Part shown: positions 8,233-15,928 of the stretch, in pieces | Layout of the letters: every line of letters starts with the position of its first letter | Position numbering within the stretch: the stretch's first letter is position 1 | Assembly: GCA_015523665.1 (NCBI GenBank) | Contig: WAJX01000266.1 | Coordinates: 1-16,716, forward strand | Origin: Ferroglobus sp. | GTDB lineage: Archaea > Halobacteriota > Archaeoglobi > Archaeoglobales > Archaeoglobaceae | Reading direction: 5' to 3' | Length of the DNA: 16,716 nt | Translations under genes and position numbers: made by a program | The notes under the pieces: model-generated | The model's input: only the letters and a program-made list of their open reading frames with translations | Told to the model about the DNA's origin: nothing | Database searches by the model: none

Positions 8233-9205
8233 TACGGTAGAAAAATATCAGAACTACATAACATGTAAAAAAGAATAAACCAATACATAACTCCCACCAA
8301 AGGACTCTTTGCTTGTATATTATAATAAGCAATATGAATGAGATTATGGTGGTGGCTAAAACGCTTAAATATGCGTGTATATCTAGAATCCATGAGGTTA
8401 GGAGTAAGCCCAGCCCTGGATAGAATGTGGAGTATAATATCTTCTCACCAATAAGAGATCCCATACTTAAAGTATCTTTACCTCTAAACCCCCATATTAA
8501 AGCACTTGCTGTTTCTGGGATGGCTGTTGCTGCCGGAACAACAATTAAAGCTAAACCTAATGCACTTATCCCTATTTCTCTCGCTAAAATATCAACTGAA
8601 TTAACGAGCTCATGAGATCCTATATAGAGAAGAGTAACAGCAAAACTCAGTTGTACTATAACTCCTACTGGATTTGGAATTATCTTGCAGAAATATGGAC
8701 TCTCAGCATCTTCAATAATCTCTGTTATACCTTTTTTATACATCACATAAACATATATCAGATAAGTAAGTAGGAAAAAAACACTAAAAAACTTATGAAA
8801 TCCAAAAAAAGATGGTAAGAGAGTTGTAGGATATAAAACTGTTATAAATGCGTATGGAACTATCAGACTTTTATCTATTTTAAGTATCGGACTGTCTCTT
8901 CTTTTCAAATAATATCCCAAAAGAACCATAATACCAACTAAACCATAAGACAGACTTGACGCCATGAAAGGTTGTCCAAATATCGTACCTATCCCAATCC
9001 TCTCCCCAGAAGGAGTATCTCCAAATAAAGCTACTATGAAAACTATCATCTCTGGAAGTGATGTAAAAATCGGAGCTACTATTGCTCCAACGAAAGAGCT
9101 TCCCAGATAAAACTTACAACCTATATATTCTATAGCATTTACAAAGAATATAGCCGCTAAGAATACAATAAACATGCTGATCAATAAATTCAATACTTCT
9201 ATCAT
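8228..9205 (-). CDS. Divergent sodium/calcium exchanger-family membrane protein
   Basis: A cation antiporter-like protein of 325 residues with the two inverted alpha-repeats of the CaCA superfamily. Repeat 1 carries FTSLPEM (47-53, E52) and repeat 2 carries TAIPETA (227-233, E231), matching the two key glutamates. The second half of each repeat, usually a GSN-type motif supplying Asn/Asp ligands, is instead TIFGQPFMAS (74-83) and SLIGEKILYS (250-259), so the ion and mechanism may differ. Ten or so membrane helices are expected. I chose the ATG at 9205: it follows GGGGAGTGTT, a Shine-Dalgarno with good spacing, whereas the longer start at 9250 has none. Divergent from the TauE-like permease; upstream of the Lrp-type regulator on the same strand. 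Confidence 0.82.
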   Translation of the reverse strand: MIEVLNLLISMFIVFLAAIFFVNAIEYIGCKFYLGSSFVGAIVAPIFTSLPEMIVFIVALFGDTPSGERIGIGTIFGQPFMASSLSYGLVGIMVLLGYYLKRRDSPILKIDKSLIVPYAFITVLYPTTLLPSFFGFHKFFSVFFLLTYLIYVYVMYKKGITEIIEDAESPYFCKIIPNPVGVIVQLSFAVTLLYIGSHELVNSVDILAREIGISALGLALIVVPAATAIPETASALIWGFRGKDTLSMGSLIGEKILYSTFYPGLGLLLTSWILDIHAYLSVLATTIISFILLIIIYKQRVLWWELCIGLFFFTCYVVLIFFYRI

Positions 9206-9209
9206 AACA

Positions 9210-9215
9210 CTCCCC
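9210..9215 (-). promoter_or_regulatory. Shine-Dalgarno deciding the exchanger start
   Basis: GGGGAG on the minus strand, four bases before the ATG at 9205. It favours this start over the in-frame ATG at 9250. A TATA-like TTTATAAAAAATATT near 9262-9276 could serve as promoter. Confidence 0.55.
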
Positions 9216-9456
9216 ACATTAAAAATATGTAAAAATGTTAGCATTATCATTTATTTGAATATTTTTTATAAATTATTTATTATTATATCATATATTTATT
9301 AAATTGATTATAAAATGGCTTATGGATGATTATCATTACAAAACAGTACAAAATAAATATATAAAATTAATAAATAAAACAAAAAAATAAATAAATAATG
9401 ATAATAAATGATAAAATAAATAAAAAGGAAGTGTTAATTATGAAAAAGGTGATAAT

Positions 9457-10200
9457 ATGTTTGAAACTCTACTTTATTTCTTTGTAGGAATTCTTATAGG
9501 TATTTTAGCATCTCTGTTCGGTATTGGAGGAGGATTTCTGATAGTTCCCGTTTTAAATATGCTCGGTACAAATATCCATCAAGCAATAGGGACTAGCTTA
9601 GCCTCTATTCCCTTTACATCTCTCTCAGCTATACTGGCATATTCAAGGCAAAAGAAAATTGATTATAAAGTTGGATTTTTTCTTGCAATACCCTCTATTA
9701 TTGGAGCGTTTATTGGAGCATGGCTCTCTTCATATATTCCACCTATTCAGTTAGAAATGATCTTCGGATTCGTTTTGCTGATAATCTCAATTAGGATGTT
9801 CAAAAAGGGAGATGTGAGGGTTAAATCTGATATAAAAACTAAAACAGATAGGTATCTCCCGTTATTATCTATAGGTTTCTTTACTGGAATACTATCAGGG
9901 ATGTTAGGCATTGGAGGAGGAGTGATAAATGTTCCAGTCCTCTCTTACTTATGCTTCCCAATACACTATGCGATTGCTACTTCAAACTTTGTTATGTTTT
10001 TTACAGCTATAGGTGGAGCTGTAAAACATTACTTTTTAGGTAATGTTAAAACATATTTATTAATTCCACTAATCCCAGGATTAATGATCGGAGCTCAATT
10101 TGGAGCAATCTTGGCTAAAAAAATGAAGGCTGAGAAATTAAAGAAAAGTTTTGCAATAGCTTTAGCATTATTAGCACTCAAGATGATTGTTCGTGTGTAA
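9457..10200 (+). CDS. TauE/SafE family permease
   Basis: A membrane protein of 247 residues with about eight helices. Members export sulfite, sulfoacetate or related anions, but most are uncharacterised, so the substrate here is open. The internal duplication typical of the family is clear: FGIGGGFLIVPVL (21-33) in the first half and LGIGGGVINVPVL (150-162) in the second, followed by HQAIGTSLASIP and HYAIATSNFVMF. The start is supported by AAGGTGAT (9447-9454) directly before the ATG. A tiny open frame with its own Shine-Dalgarno overlaps this start. The gene is divergent from the exchanger across an AT-only spacer and stands apart from fno by about 210 bases. Confidence 0.9.
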   Translation: MFETLLYFFVGILIGILASLFGIGGGFLIVPVLNMLGTNIHQAIGTSLASIPFTSLSAILAYSRQKKIDYKVGFFLAIPSIIGAFIGAWLSSYIPPIQLEMIFGFVLLIISIRMFKKGDVRVKSDIKTKTDRYLPLLSIGFFTGILSGMLGIGGGVINVPVLSYLCFPIHYAIATSNFVMFFTAIGGAVKHYFLGNVKTYLLIPLIPGLMIGAQFGAILAKKMKAEKLKKSFAIALALLALKMIVRV

Positions 10201-10377
10201 TTCCTTATTTAACTTTAGACCAACTCATAGTATCTGCATAAAAATTAAAATAAAAATAAATAAAGATTAAACATTCAGCTTAAGTTAATTTTTATATATA
10301 AAAAATATAATAATATAAAATCCAAAAATAATCTAAGAATTGAAAAATTAGAAAGATCTAATATTCAAAAATATTCA

Positions 10378-10388
10378 GAAAATATTAA
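10378..10388 (+). promoter_or_regulatory. TATA box for fno
   Basis: AAAAATATTAA lies about 28 bases before the ATG at 10412. No Shine-Dalgarno is visible, so a leaderless message is likely. The rest of the 10201-10411 spacer is AT-rich with nothing else recognised. Confidence 0.45.
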
Positions 10389-10411
10389 TTCATCCTCTTC
10401 AACCAAGAAAT

Positions 10412-11068
10412 ATGAAAATAGCAATCATCGGAGGAACAGGAAATATTGGGAAAGGATTAGCATTTAGACTTAAAATGGCTGGTTATGACGTTATTATTGG
10501 TTCAAGAAAAAAAGAGAAAGCCTTAGAAAGGGCAAAAGAATGCAATGAGATTGTCTCAAAATTAGGAGGAGAAGCTAATATAGATGGTATGGAAAATGAA
10601 AAAGCATCGAATATCTGTGATATAGCTATAATAACTGTGCCTTGGGAACATGCGTTCTCAATTACAGAAGCTCTAAAAGATATATTAAAGGAGAAGATAG
10701 TAATAAGCCCAATTGTACCGATGAAATTTAAAAATGGCTTTTTTATTTACTCCCCTCCCCCAGAAGGATCGGCTGGTGAGAGATTGGCAAGAATTTTAGA
10801 TAGTGATAAAATTGTTGTCGCTTTTAATACAATTCCAGCAAGTAGATTTGCAAAAGTAGATGAGAGGTTTAACTGGGATGTTCCAGTCTGTGGAGATGAT
10901 GCATTCGCAAAAGAGGTTGTGATGGATATTATAAACAGTATAGATGGTCTCAGAGCATTAAATGCTGGTGAGTTATCTAATGCAAGAATTGTGGAAAGCT
11001 TAACTCCCATGCTTATAAATCTCGCAAAACTAAATAACCTCAAACCGTTAGGCATAAGATATGAATAA
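10412..11068 (+). CDS. fno: F420H2:NADP+ oxidoreductase
   Basis: A cytoplasmic enzyme of 218 residues that transfers hydride between coenzyme F420 and NADP, mainly supplying NADPH for biosynthesis. The N-terminal Rossmann fold has [12 protein letters not shown] (6-17) and [10 protein letters not shown] (28-37), where the Ser-Arg-Lys cluster binds the NADP 2'-phosphate. VPWEHAF, the [15 protein letters not shown] stretch and WDVPVCGDD then line the F420 side. The last 40 residues ([21 protein letters not shown] and on) resemble the A. fulgidus enzyme, while the PPPEGS loop is closer to the methanogen form, both from memory. The presence of Fno implies an F420-dependent metabolism. ilvD follows within 41 bases. 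Confidence 0.93.
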   Translation: MKIAIIGGTGNIGKGLAFRLKMAGYDVIIGSRKKEKALERAKECNEIVSKLGGEANIDGMENEKASNICDIAIITVPWEHAFSITEALKDILKEKIVISPIVPMKFKNGFFIYSPPPEGSAGERLARILDSDKIVVAFNTIPASRFAKVDERFNWDVPVCGDDAFAKEVVMDIINSIDGLRALNAGELSNARIVESLTPMLINLAKLNNLKPLGIRYE

Positions 11069-11079
11069 GCTGGACAACG

Positions 11080-11089
11080 TTAAAATATC
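11080..11089 (+). promoter_or_regulatory. TATA box for ilvD
   Basis: TTAAAATATC lies just after the fno stop and is centred about 26 bases before the ATG at 11110. This suggests ilvD has its own leaderless promoter and favours the shorter start over the ATG at 11092. Confidence 0.4.
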
Positions 11090-11109
11090 AGATGTCATTT
11101 CCAGAAGAT

Positions 11110-12747
11110 ATGAGGAGTAGGATAATTAAAGAAGGAATTGATAGAATAGCACATAGAGCTCTTTTAAAAGCTCTTGGTTTAACTGATGATGACTTAAGCA
11201 AACCATTCATAGGTGTTGCAAATGCCTACAACACCATAGTTCCAGGACATATGGCTTTAGATAAAATTGGAAACGCTGTAAAACAGGGAATAATATCAGC
11301 TGGTGGTGTTCCTTTTGAATTTGGGGTGATCGGAGTTTGCGATGGAATTGCTATGGGACATAAAGGGATGAGTTATGCTCTCCCTTCAAGAGAGATAATA
11401 GCAGATTCAATTGAAGTTATGGTTGAGGCTCATCAATTTGATGGGCTTGTAGTTATAGGGTCTTGTGATAAAATTGTCCCAGGGATGTTAATGAGTGTGC
11501 TAAGGCTTAATATTCCAGCAATTGTTGTAACTGGAGGGCCTATGATTCCCGAAAAAGTTTTTGGAGAATTTGTATCTATAAAGCATGCCTTTGAATCCGC
11601 TGGGCTTTTTAAATCTGGAAGGATAAGTGAAGAGGAATTAAAGATTTATGAGAATTTTTGTGCACCTTATTGTGGGAGTTGTCAAGGATTATTCACAGCT
11701 AATACGATGCAGATTTTAACAGAAATTATGGGCTTAAGCTTACCTTACACCTCCACATCACCATGTGGATCTGCAAGAAAGCTAAGAATAGCAAAAGAAG
11801 CTGGGAAGAGAGTTGTTGAACTTGTTAAATTAAATCTCAAACCACTCGATTTTATAAATGAGAACAGTTTTGAAAATGCGATAACAATGGATATGTTGAT
11901 AGGAGGTTCCACTAATACGGTTTTACATATTCCAGCAATTGCAAATGAGGCTGGAATAAAGATAGAACTTGAAAAATTCGATGAAATAAGCAAAAAAACT
12001 CCTCATATCGTCTCTATAGATCCAGCGAGCAATTACATGCTTGTACATCTCGATGAAAGTGGTGGTGTACCAATGATAGTTAAAAAGGCAAAAGAGTTCT
12101 TTCACAATGAGATGAACGTTAATGGGGAAAGAATTTACGATATAGCAGATAAAGCATTTGCAAGAGGAGCTAATATAATCGCAGATCCATCTAAACCTTA
12201 CAGAAAAGAGGGGGGAATTGCAATTTTAAAAGGAAATATAGCTGAGAAGGGAGCAGTGATTAAATCTGCTGCTGTAGATGATAGTATGTATAGATTTGAA
12301 GGGGAAGCAAAGGTTTTTGATTCAGAAAAAGAGGCTTTAGATGCAATTCTTAAAGGTGAGATCGAAGAGGGGGATGTGATAGTTATAAGGTATGTCGGTC
12401 CGAAAGCAATGGGAATGCCAGAGATGCTTCTACCAACTGCCGCCATAGCAGGAATGGGACTTGAAAAAGTAGCATTAATAACAGATGGGAGATTTAGCGG
12501 GGCAACTCGTGGGCCAGCTATAGGGCACGTGTCTCCAGAGGCTTTTGTAGGAGGGAATATAGCTCTACTTAGAGATGGTGATATAATCTCAATAGACATA
12601 CCGAATAGAAGTTTAAATGCTAAGATAAGCGAAGAAGAGTTCAAAGAAAGAAGAAAGAAGTGGAAAGCCAAAGAGATTAAGCATAGAGGTTATCTCGCTA
12701 AATACTCTAAGTTGGTTAATCAAGCCGAAACTGGGGCGATCATGTAA
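11110..12747 (+). CDS. ilvD: Dihydroxy-acid dehydratase
   Basis: An iron-sulfur enzyme that dehydrates 2,3-dihydroxy-isovalerate and its methyl homologue to the keto acids leading to valine, leucine and isoleucine. Family motifs in order: [40 protein letters not shown] with a cluster cysteine, [13 protein letters not shown] with two more cysteines, GGSTNTVLH, and [16 protein letters not shown] near the C-terminus. The length of 545 residues is normal. I prefer the ATG at 11110 ([12 protein letters not shown]), which matches the MRSxxIKxG beginning I remember for archaeal IlvD and fits a TATA box 26 bases upstream. The ATG at 11092 would add six residues. It follows fno closely, and NADPH from Fno could feed the preceding IlvC step. 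Confidence 0.95.
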   Translation: MRSRIIKEGIDRIAHRALLKALGLTDDDLSKPFIGVANAYNTIVPGHMALDKIGNAVKQGIISAGGVPFEFGVIGVCDGIAMGHKGMSYALPSREIIADSIEVMVEAHQFDGLVVIGSCDKIVPGMLMSVLRLNIPAIVVTGGPMIPEKVFGEFVSIKHAFESAGLFKSGRISEEELKIYENFCAPYCGSCQGLFTANTMQILTEIMGLSLPYTSTSPCGSARKLRIAKEAGKRVVELVKLNLKPLDFINENSFENAITMDMLIGGSTNTVLHIPAIANEAGIKIELEKFDEISKKTPHIVSIDPASNYMLVHLDESGGVPMIVKKAKEFFHNEMNVNGERIYDIADKAFARGANIIADPSKPYRKEGGIAILKGNIAEKGAVIKSAAVDDSMYRFEGEAKVFDSEKEALDAILKGEIEEGDVIVIRYVGPKAMGMPEMLLPTAAIAGMGLEKVALITDGRFSGATRGPAIGHVSPEAFVGGNIALLRDGDIISIDIPNRSLNAKISEEEFKERRKKWKAKEIKHRGYLAKYSKLVNQAETGAIM

Positions 12748-12926
12748 TTTTTCATAAAAATAATATAAAATAATAATCATTTTATTAAAAAAATTTATTT
12801 AATAAAATTCTAAGAAATTTTAAGGAATAATATAACATAACATAATATATACTAAAACATACATAGCTTTAAAAGGTTTACAGATTTTGTCAAAAAATTA
12901 ATATCATCAAGTTCAAAATTTTAGTA
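12748..12926. other. Intergenic spacer with rfcS promoter candidates
   Basis: AT-rich and without genes. Two TATA candidates face rfcS: CTTTAAAAGG (12868-12877), implying a leader of about 30 bases, and AAAAAATTAATATC (12892-12905), implying a leaderless message. I cannot choose between them. Confidence 0.4.
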
Positions 12927-13889
12927 ATGACAACAGAAATCTGGGTTGAGAAATATCGTCCAAAAACTCTTGATGAAGTAGTTGGACAAGATGAAGTTAT
13001 AAATAGGCTGAAGGGTTATGTTGAGAGAAAGAATATTCCTCACCTACTTTTTGCTGGACCACCAGGAACCGGTAAAACCGCTACAGCTATAGCTTTGACA
13101 AGAGATCTCTTTGGTGAGGTGTGGAGAGATAACTTCATAGAGATGAATGCAAGTGATGAGAGAGGTATAGATGTTGTTAGACATAAGATAAAAGAGTTCG
13201 CTAGAACAGCTCCCATAGGTGATGCACCTTTCAAAATAATATTTCTAGATGAGGCTGATGCTCTAACAGCAGACGCCCAAGCAGCTTTGAGAAGAACGAT
13301 GGAGATGTATTCAAAGATTTGTCGCTTTATCTTGAGCTGTAATTATGTGAGTAAGATAATAGAACCTATTCAGAGTAGATGTGCTGTCTTTAAATTTAGG
13401 TCAGTTCCTAAAGAGGCGATGAAAAAGAGGTTACTTGAAATATGCAAAAATGAGGGTGTTGAAATAACAGATGATGCATTGGAAGTTCTATTATATATAT
13501 CAGCAGGAGATTTCAGAAAAGCTATAAATGCTTTACAGGGAGCGTCAGCTTTAGATAGTAAAATTACTGCAGAGACAATATATCAAATAACAGCTACAGC
13601 AAAACCAGAAGAACTAGAAAATATGGTTGAAACCGCATTAAAAGGTGATTTCCTCAATGCAAGAGAAATGATGGAGAGGTTAATGATAGGATATGGGATG
13701 AGTGGAGAGGACATAGTCTCGCAACTTTTTAGAATAATCATCTCATCAAAACTTGATGAGAAGATGAAAGTGATATTAGTTGATAAATTGGGTGAGATAG
13801 ATTTTAGACTAACTGAGGGAGCTAATGAAAGAATACAACTCAACGCATATTTAGCTTATCTTGCAAGCATAGGTAAAAAACTCGCATAA
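12927..13889 (+). CDS. rfcS: Replication factor C small subunit (clamp loader)
   Basis: An AAA+ ATPase that, with the large subunit, opens and loads the PCNA sliding clamp at primer ends. The 320-residue protein starts IWVEKYRPKTLDEVVGQ (5-21). Walker A is GPPGTGKT (44-51), Walker B with the DEAD box is IIFLDEAD (104-111), and the arginine-finger SRC motif is at 150-152. The C-terminal collar domain ends LTEGANERIQLNAYLAYLA, as expected. There is no intein, unlike the intein-rich M. jannaschii homologue. The sequence is strikingly like A. fulgidus RfcS as I recall it. The large subunit is not in the window and the neighbours are unrelated, so this is a stand-alone gene. Confidence 0.97.
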   Translation: MTTEIWVEKYRPKTLDEVVGQDEVINRLKGYVERKNIPHLLFAGPPGTGKTATAIALTRDLFGEVWRDNFIEMNASDERGIDVVRHKIKEFARTAPIGDAPFKIIFLDEADALTADAQAALRRTMEMYSKICRFILSCNYVSKIIEPIQSRCAVFKFRSVPKEAMKKRLLEICKNEGVEITDDALEVLLYISAGDFRKAINALQGASALDSKITAETIYQITATAKPEELENMVETALKGDFLNAREMMERLMIGYGMSGEDIVSQLFRIIISSKLDEKMKVILVDKLGEIDFRLTEGANERIQLNAYLAYLASIGKKLA

Positions 13890-13929
13890 CGTTGTTATCT
13901 CCGTTTACAATTTTCTCGTATAACTTTGG

Positions 13930-13956
13930 TTTATCTAATTTATCTAATTTATTTAA
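13930..13956. repeat. Three 9-bp tandem repeats
   Basis: TTTATCTAA, TTTATCTAA and TTTATTTAA lie in tandem, the third with one C-to-T change, in the spacer between rfcS and the CobT-like gene. They may be slippage products or a small operator; the spacer (13890-14046) holds nothing else but the promoter region. Confidence 0.55.
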
Positions 13957-14011
13957 TGAGACGTCATTTACTAGCACCATTTATTAACACATTACATAGG
14001 TATTACAAACA

Positions 14012-14039
14012 GCATTTATTAAAACTGAATTAAAACTGA
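14012..14039 (+). promoter_or_regulatory. Promoter region of the CobT-like gene with 11-bp tandem repeat
   Basis: GCATTTATTAAAA (14012-14024) is a TATA box about 28 bases before the ATG at 14047. The 11-mer ATTAAAACTGA occurs twice in tandem at 14018-14028 and 14029-14039, overlapping the TATA box and reaching almost to the start codon. This is a possible repressor site or a duplication. Confidence 0.4.
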
Positions 14040-14046
14040 AGAAGAT

Positions 14047-15117
14047 ATGAGTCATCATTATACAGTAATAAAAGGAGAAGATTTTACTGAAATGCTCAGC
14101 AAAAAAGTAGTATTTATTTTGTGTATAGGGAATACAAAAACAGCTGAAATACCAGGAATAACGGTTGCTGGAGCAAATCCAGATTTAATTAAATTCACAC
14201 CACCAGCAGACGCTGAACTTTTATATTATGGATATTGCAAAAGCATACCATTTCCACCAGCAACGCCAGATGGAAAACCTACCCCTGCTTTAATAACCTA
14301 TACAGCATTAAAACTCGTTAATTGCCCCCTCTTTATTGTTAATAGTGGATTAATTGTAAAACCAAAAGTACCATATATAGATATAGGATTATCCGTTGGC
14401 GAAAATATACTCAAAAGAAGTGCGATGAAAATTGAAAATATTAGAGAAGCTTTTAAGAGAGCAAAAATCATAGGAAATGAAATTTCAAAATATGCCGATG
14501 TGATAATGATAGCTGAAAGTATACCTGCTGGAACCACAACAGCTGGAGCTGTCTTAAAAGCCTTAGGGAAAAAGTTTGCGGTGTCATCAAGCATGCCAGA
14601 AAATCCAATCAATATAAAATTAAAGGTTATAGACAAAGCTGTTAAAAGAGTTAAGAGTAGAGATGTTTTTCATATAATCTCCGAAGTTGGTGATCCAGTA
14701 ATGGTAGGTGTTATGGGAATAGCTATTGGGTCTAAAAAACCTGTGGTACTTGCTGGAGGAACCCAAATGGCAGCAATTGCACATTTAATAAATGAAATTA
14801 AAACTAAAATTGAGACTGAAGCTAAAAGAGATGATGAAATAAATGATGTAAACGTCTCTATAGCTACAACCAAATATGTTGTTGAAGACAGATCAGCAGA
14901 TATGATTTCAATATCTCCTGATGTAAATATTATAGCAGTAGATCCTGGACTTGAGAAGACATCAAAACCAGGTTTAAAAGCATATGCAAAAGGATTCGTA
15001 AAAGAGGGAGTTGGAGCTGGAGGAGCAACACTTCTTGCTTATGCCAATGGAATAACACAAAAACAATTTTTAAAAGAGCTTGAAGAGAGTTATGTTAGAA
15101 TTATAGAAAAACAATAG
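14047..15117 (+). CDS. Archaeal CobT-like protein (nicotinate-nucleotide:DMB phosphoribosyltransferase homologue)
   Basis: A 356-residue homologue of the CobT family in its archaeal form (UPF0284), thought to activate the lower-ligand base during assembly of the cobamide nucleotide loop. Visible conserved blocks are IAESIPAGTTTAGAVL (155-170), SEVGDPVMVGV (212-222), LAGGTQMAAIAH (235-246) and VGAGGATLLAY near residue 330. These are the glycine-rich phosphate and substrate sites of the fold. The length matches archaeal members. The exact base substrate is not established for this branch, so I leave the symbol blank. It likely has a leaderless promoter. Its stop lies three bases from the stop of the convergent cytidylyltransferase gene. 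No other cobamide gene is nearby. Confidence 0.85.
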   Translation: MSHHYTVIKGEDFTEMLSKKVVFILCIGNTKTAEIPGITVAGANPDLIKFTPPADAELLYYGYCKSIPFPPATPDGKPTPALITYTALKLVNCPLFIVNSGLIVKPKVPYIDIGLSVGENILKRSAMKIENIREAFKRAKIIGNEISKYADVIMIAESIPAGTTTAGAVLKALGKKFAVSSSMPENPINIKLKVIDKAVKRVKSRDVFHIISEVGDPVMVGVMGIAIGSKKPVVLAGGTQMAAIAHLINEIKTKIETEAKRDDEINDVNVSIATTKYVVEDRSADMISISPDVNIIAVDPGLEKTSKPGLKAYAKGFVKEGVGAGGATLLAYANGITQKQFLKELEESYVRIIEKQ

Positions 15118-15120
15118 ACT

Positions 15121-15876
15121 CTAATATCTCAATCTATCTCCACCCTCTCTGATTATCTCTGGATATACATGCGATCTGGCAAAAGCCAGATCCTCGGGTG
15201 TGTCTATTTCAGCCCAAGGCAAATCTCTTGTAGATTCATATAGGATTCTATCCCCTCTATCTATCATAGCTTGAAAAGCCTCCTCATAAAAAACGATCTT
15301 ACCTTTTTTATCTATCGTTTCCACAATAGAATCAAATAAAGGATTGAATGATTTTTTCGTTACCTTAGTAATACCGATATATTCACCATCAGCCTCTTCT
15401 GGTGGTATATCCTTACTTATTCTAATAACATCCTCACCAGCTATTTCCACCTTCATCTCCTCCTTTCCCAAGTTTTCTCTTATATCAACGCTCAATGTTA
15501 GATATTTCTTATTGCATTGATGTAGATATTTGAATATATCCTCATGAAAAATTATATCTGAGTTTAATATATAAAATTCTCCATCTATCTCTTCCATAGC
15601 GATGTAGAGGCTGTAGATATTGTTCGTACTCCTATAATGAGTGTTATGGACATATTGTATATCTAATTTCGGAAATTTTTTTGTAATAAATTGTTTAAGT
15701 TTATATGACTTATAACCAGTAACAATTAAAAACTCTTCAACTCCATTTTTTTGGAGTATCTCAATATTTCTAACTATTATGGGCTTACCACCAACAGAGA
15801 CGAGAGCTTTAGGGATTCTCTGAGTTATTACACCAAGTCTTGAACCAAAGCCAGCTGCGAGTATCACAGCTTTCAT
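15121..15876 (-). CDS. Sugar/inositol-phosphate cytidylyltransferase (IPCT-like)
   Basis: A soluble nucleotidyltransferase of 251 residues that probably makes CDP-inositol from CTP and inositol 1-phosphate. The nucleotide loop is VILAAGFGSRL (4-14) followed by IPKAL (21-25, catalytic Lys). STNNIYSLYIAMEE (83-96) and LNSDIIF (104-110) form the centre, and PWAEIDTPEDL (220-230) carries the second metal-binding Asp. The NIYSLYxA and PWxEIDxPED motifs mark the phosphocholine/inositol-phosphate cytidylyltransferase subgroup. I start it at 15876 (MKAVILAAG), the usual family start, 26 bases from a TATA box; the ATG at 15894 adds six residues. The divergent phosphatidyltransferase is its likely partner. 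A glucose- or choline-phosphate substrate remains possible. Confidence 0.85.
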   Translation of the reverse strand: MKAVILAAGFGSRLGVITQRIPKALVSVGGKPIIVRNIEILQKNGVEEFLIVTGYKSYKLKQFITKKFPKLDIQYVHNTHYRSTNNIYSLYIAMEEIDGEFYILNSDIIFHEDIFKYLHQCNKKYLTLSVDIRENLGKEEMKVEIAGEDVIRISKDIPPEEADGEYIGITKVTKKSFNPLFDSIVETIDKKGKIVFYEEAFQAMIDRGDRILYESTRDLPWAEIDTPEDLAFARSHVYPEIIREGGDRLRY

Positions 15877-15896
15877 GGAAAAAATTTTATTCATTC

Positions 15897-15910
15897 TTAT
15901 TTAAAATTTT
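15897..15910 (-). promoter_or_regulatory. Shared TATA element between the divergent genes
   Basis: AAAATTTTAAATAA on the minus strand lies about 26 bases from the cytidylyltransferase ATG at 15876. The core is nearly palindromic, so it could in principle also point rightward. An alternative rightward TATA lies at about 15881-15892 and would leave the Shine-Dalgarno of the right-hand gene in its transcript. Confidence 0.45.
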
Positions 15911-15915
15911 CTCAG

Positions 15916-15923
15916 AGGAGGTG
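15916..15923 (+). promoter_or_regulatory. Perfect 8-base Shine-Dalgarno without a canonical start codon
   Basis: AGGAGGTG is fully complementary to the archaeal 16S rRNA end. Five bases later, in frame with the phosphatidyltransferase, stands ATC (15929-15931) where ATG would be expected. No in-frame ATG, GTG or TTG lies between it and the TTG at 15995. Confidence 0.7.
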
Positions 15924-15928
15924 TAAAA

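Noticed and set aside
9251..9440. Origin- or array-like low-complexity A/T tract
   Set aside because: No regularly spaced repeats, origin-recognition-box-like inverted motifs or replication initiator gene nearby; similar tracts fill every spacer in this window.
12198..12671. 157-codon minus-strand open frame inside ilvD
   Set aside because: Antisense to conserved IlvD sequence; no start signals of its own.
12927..13889. Intein in rfcS, as found in M. jannaschii
   Set aside because: The gene is continuous at normal length with intact Walker A, Walker B and SRC motifs, so no intein is present.
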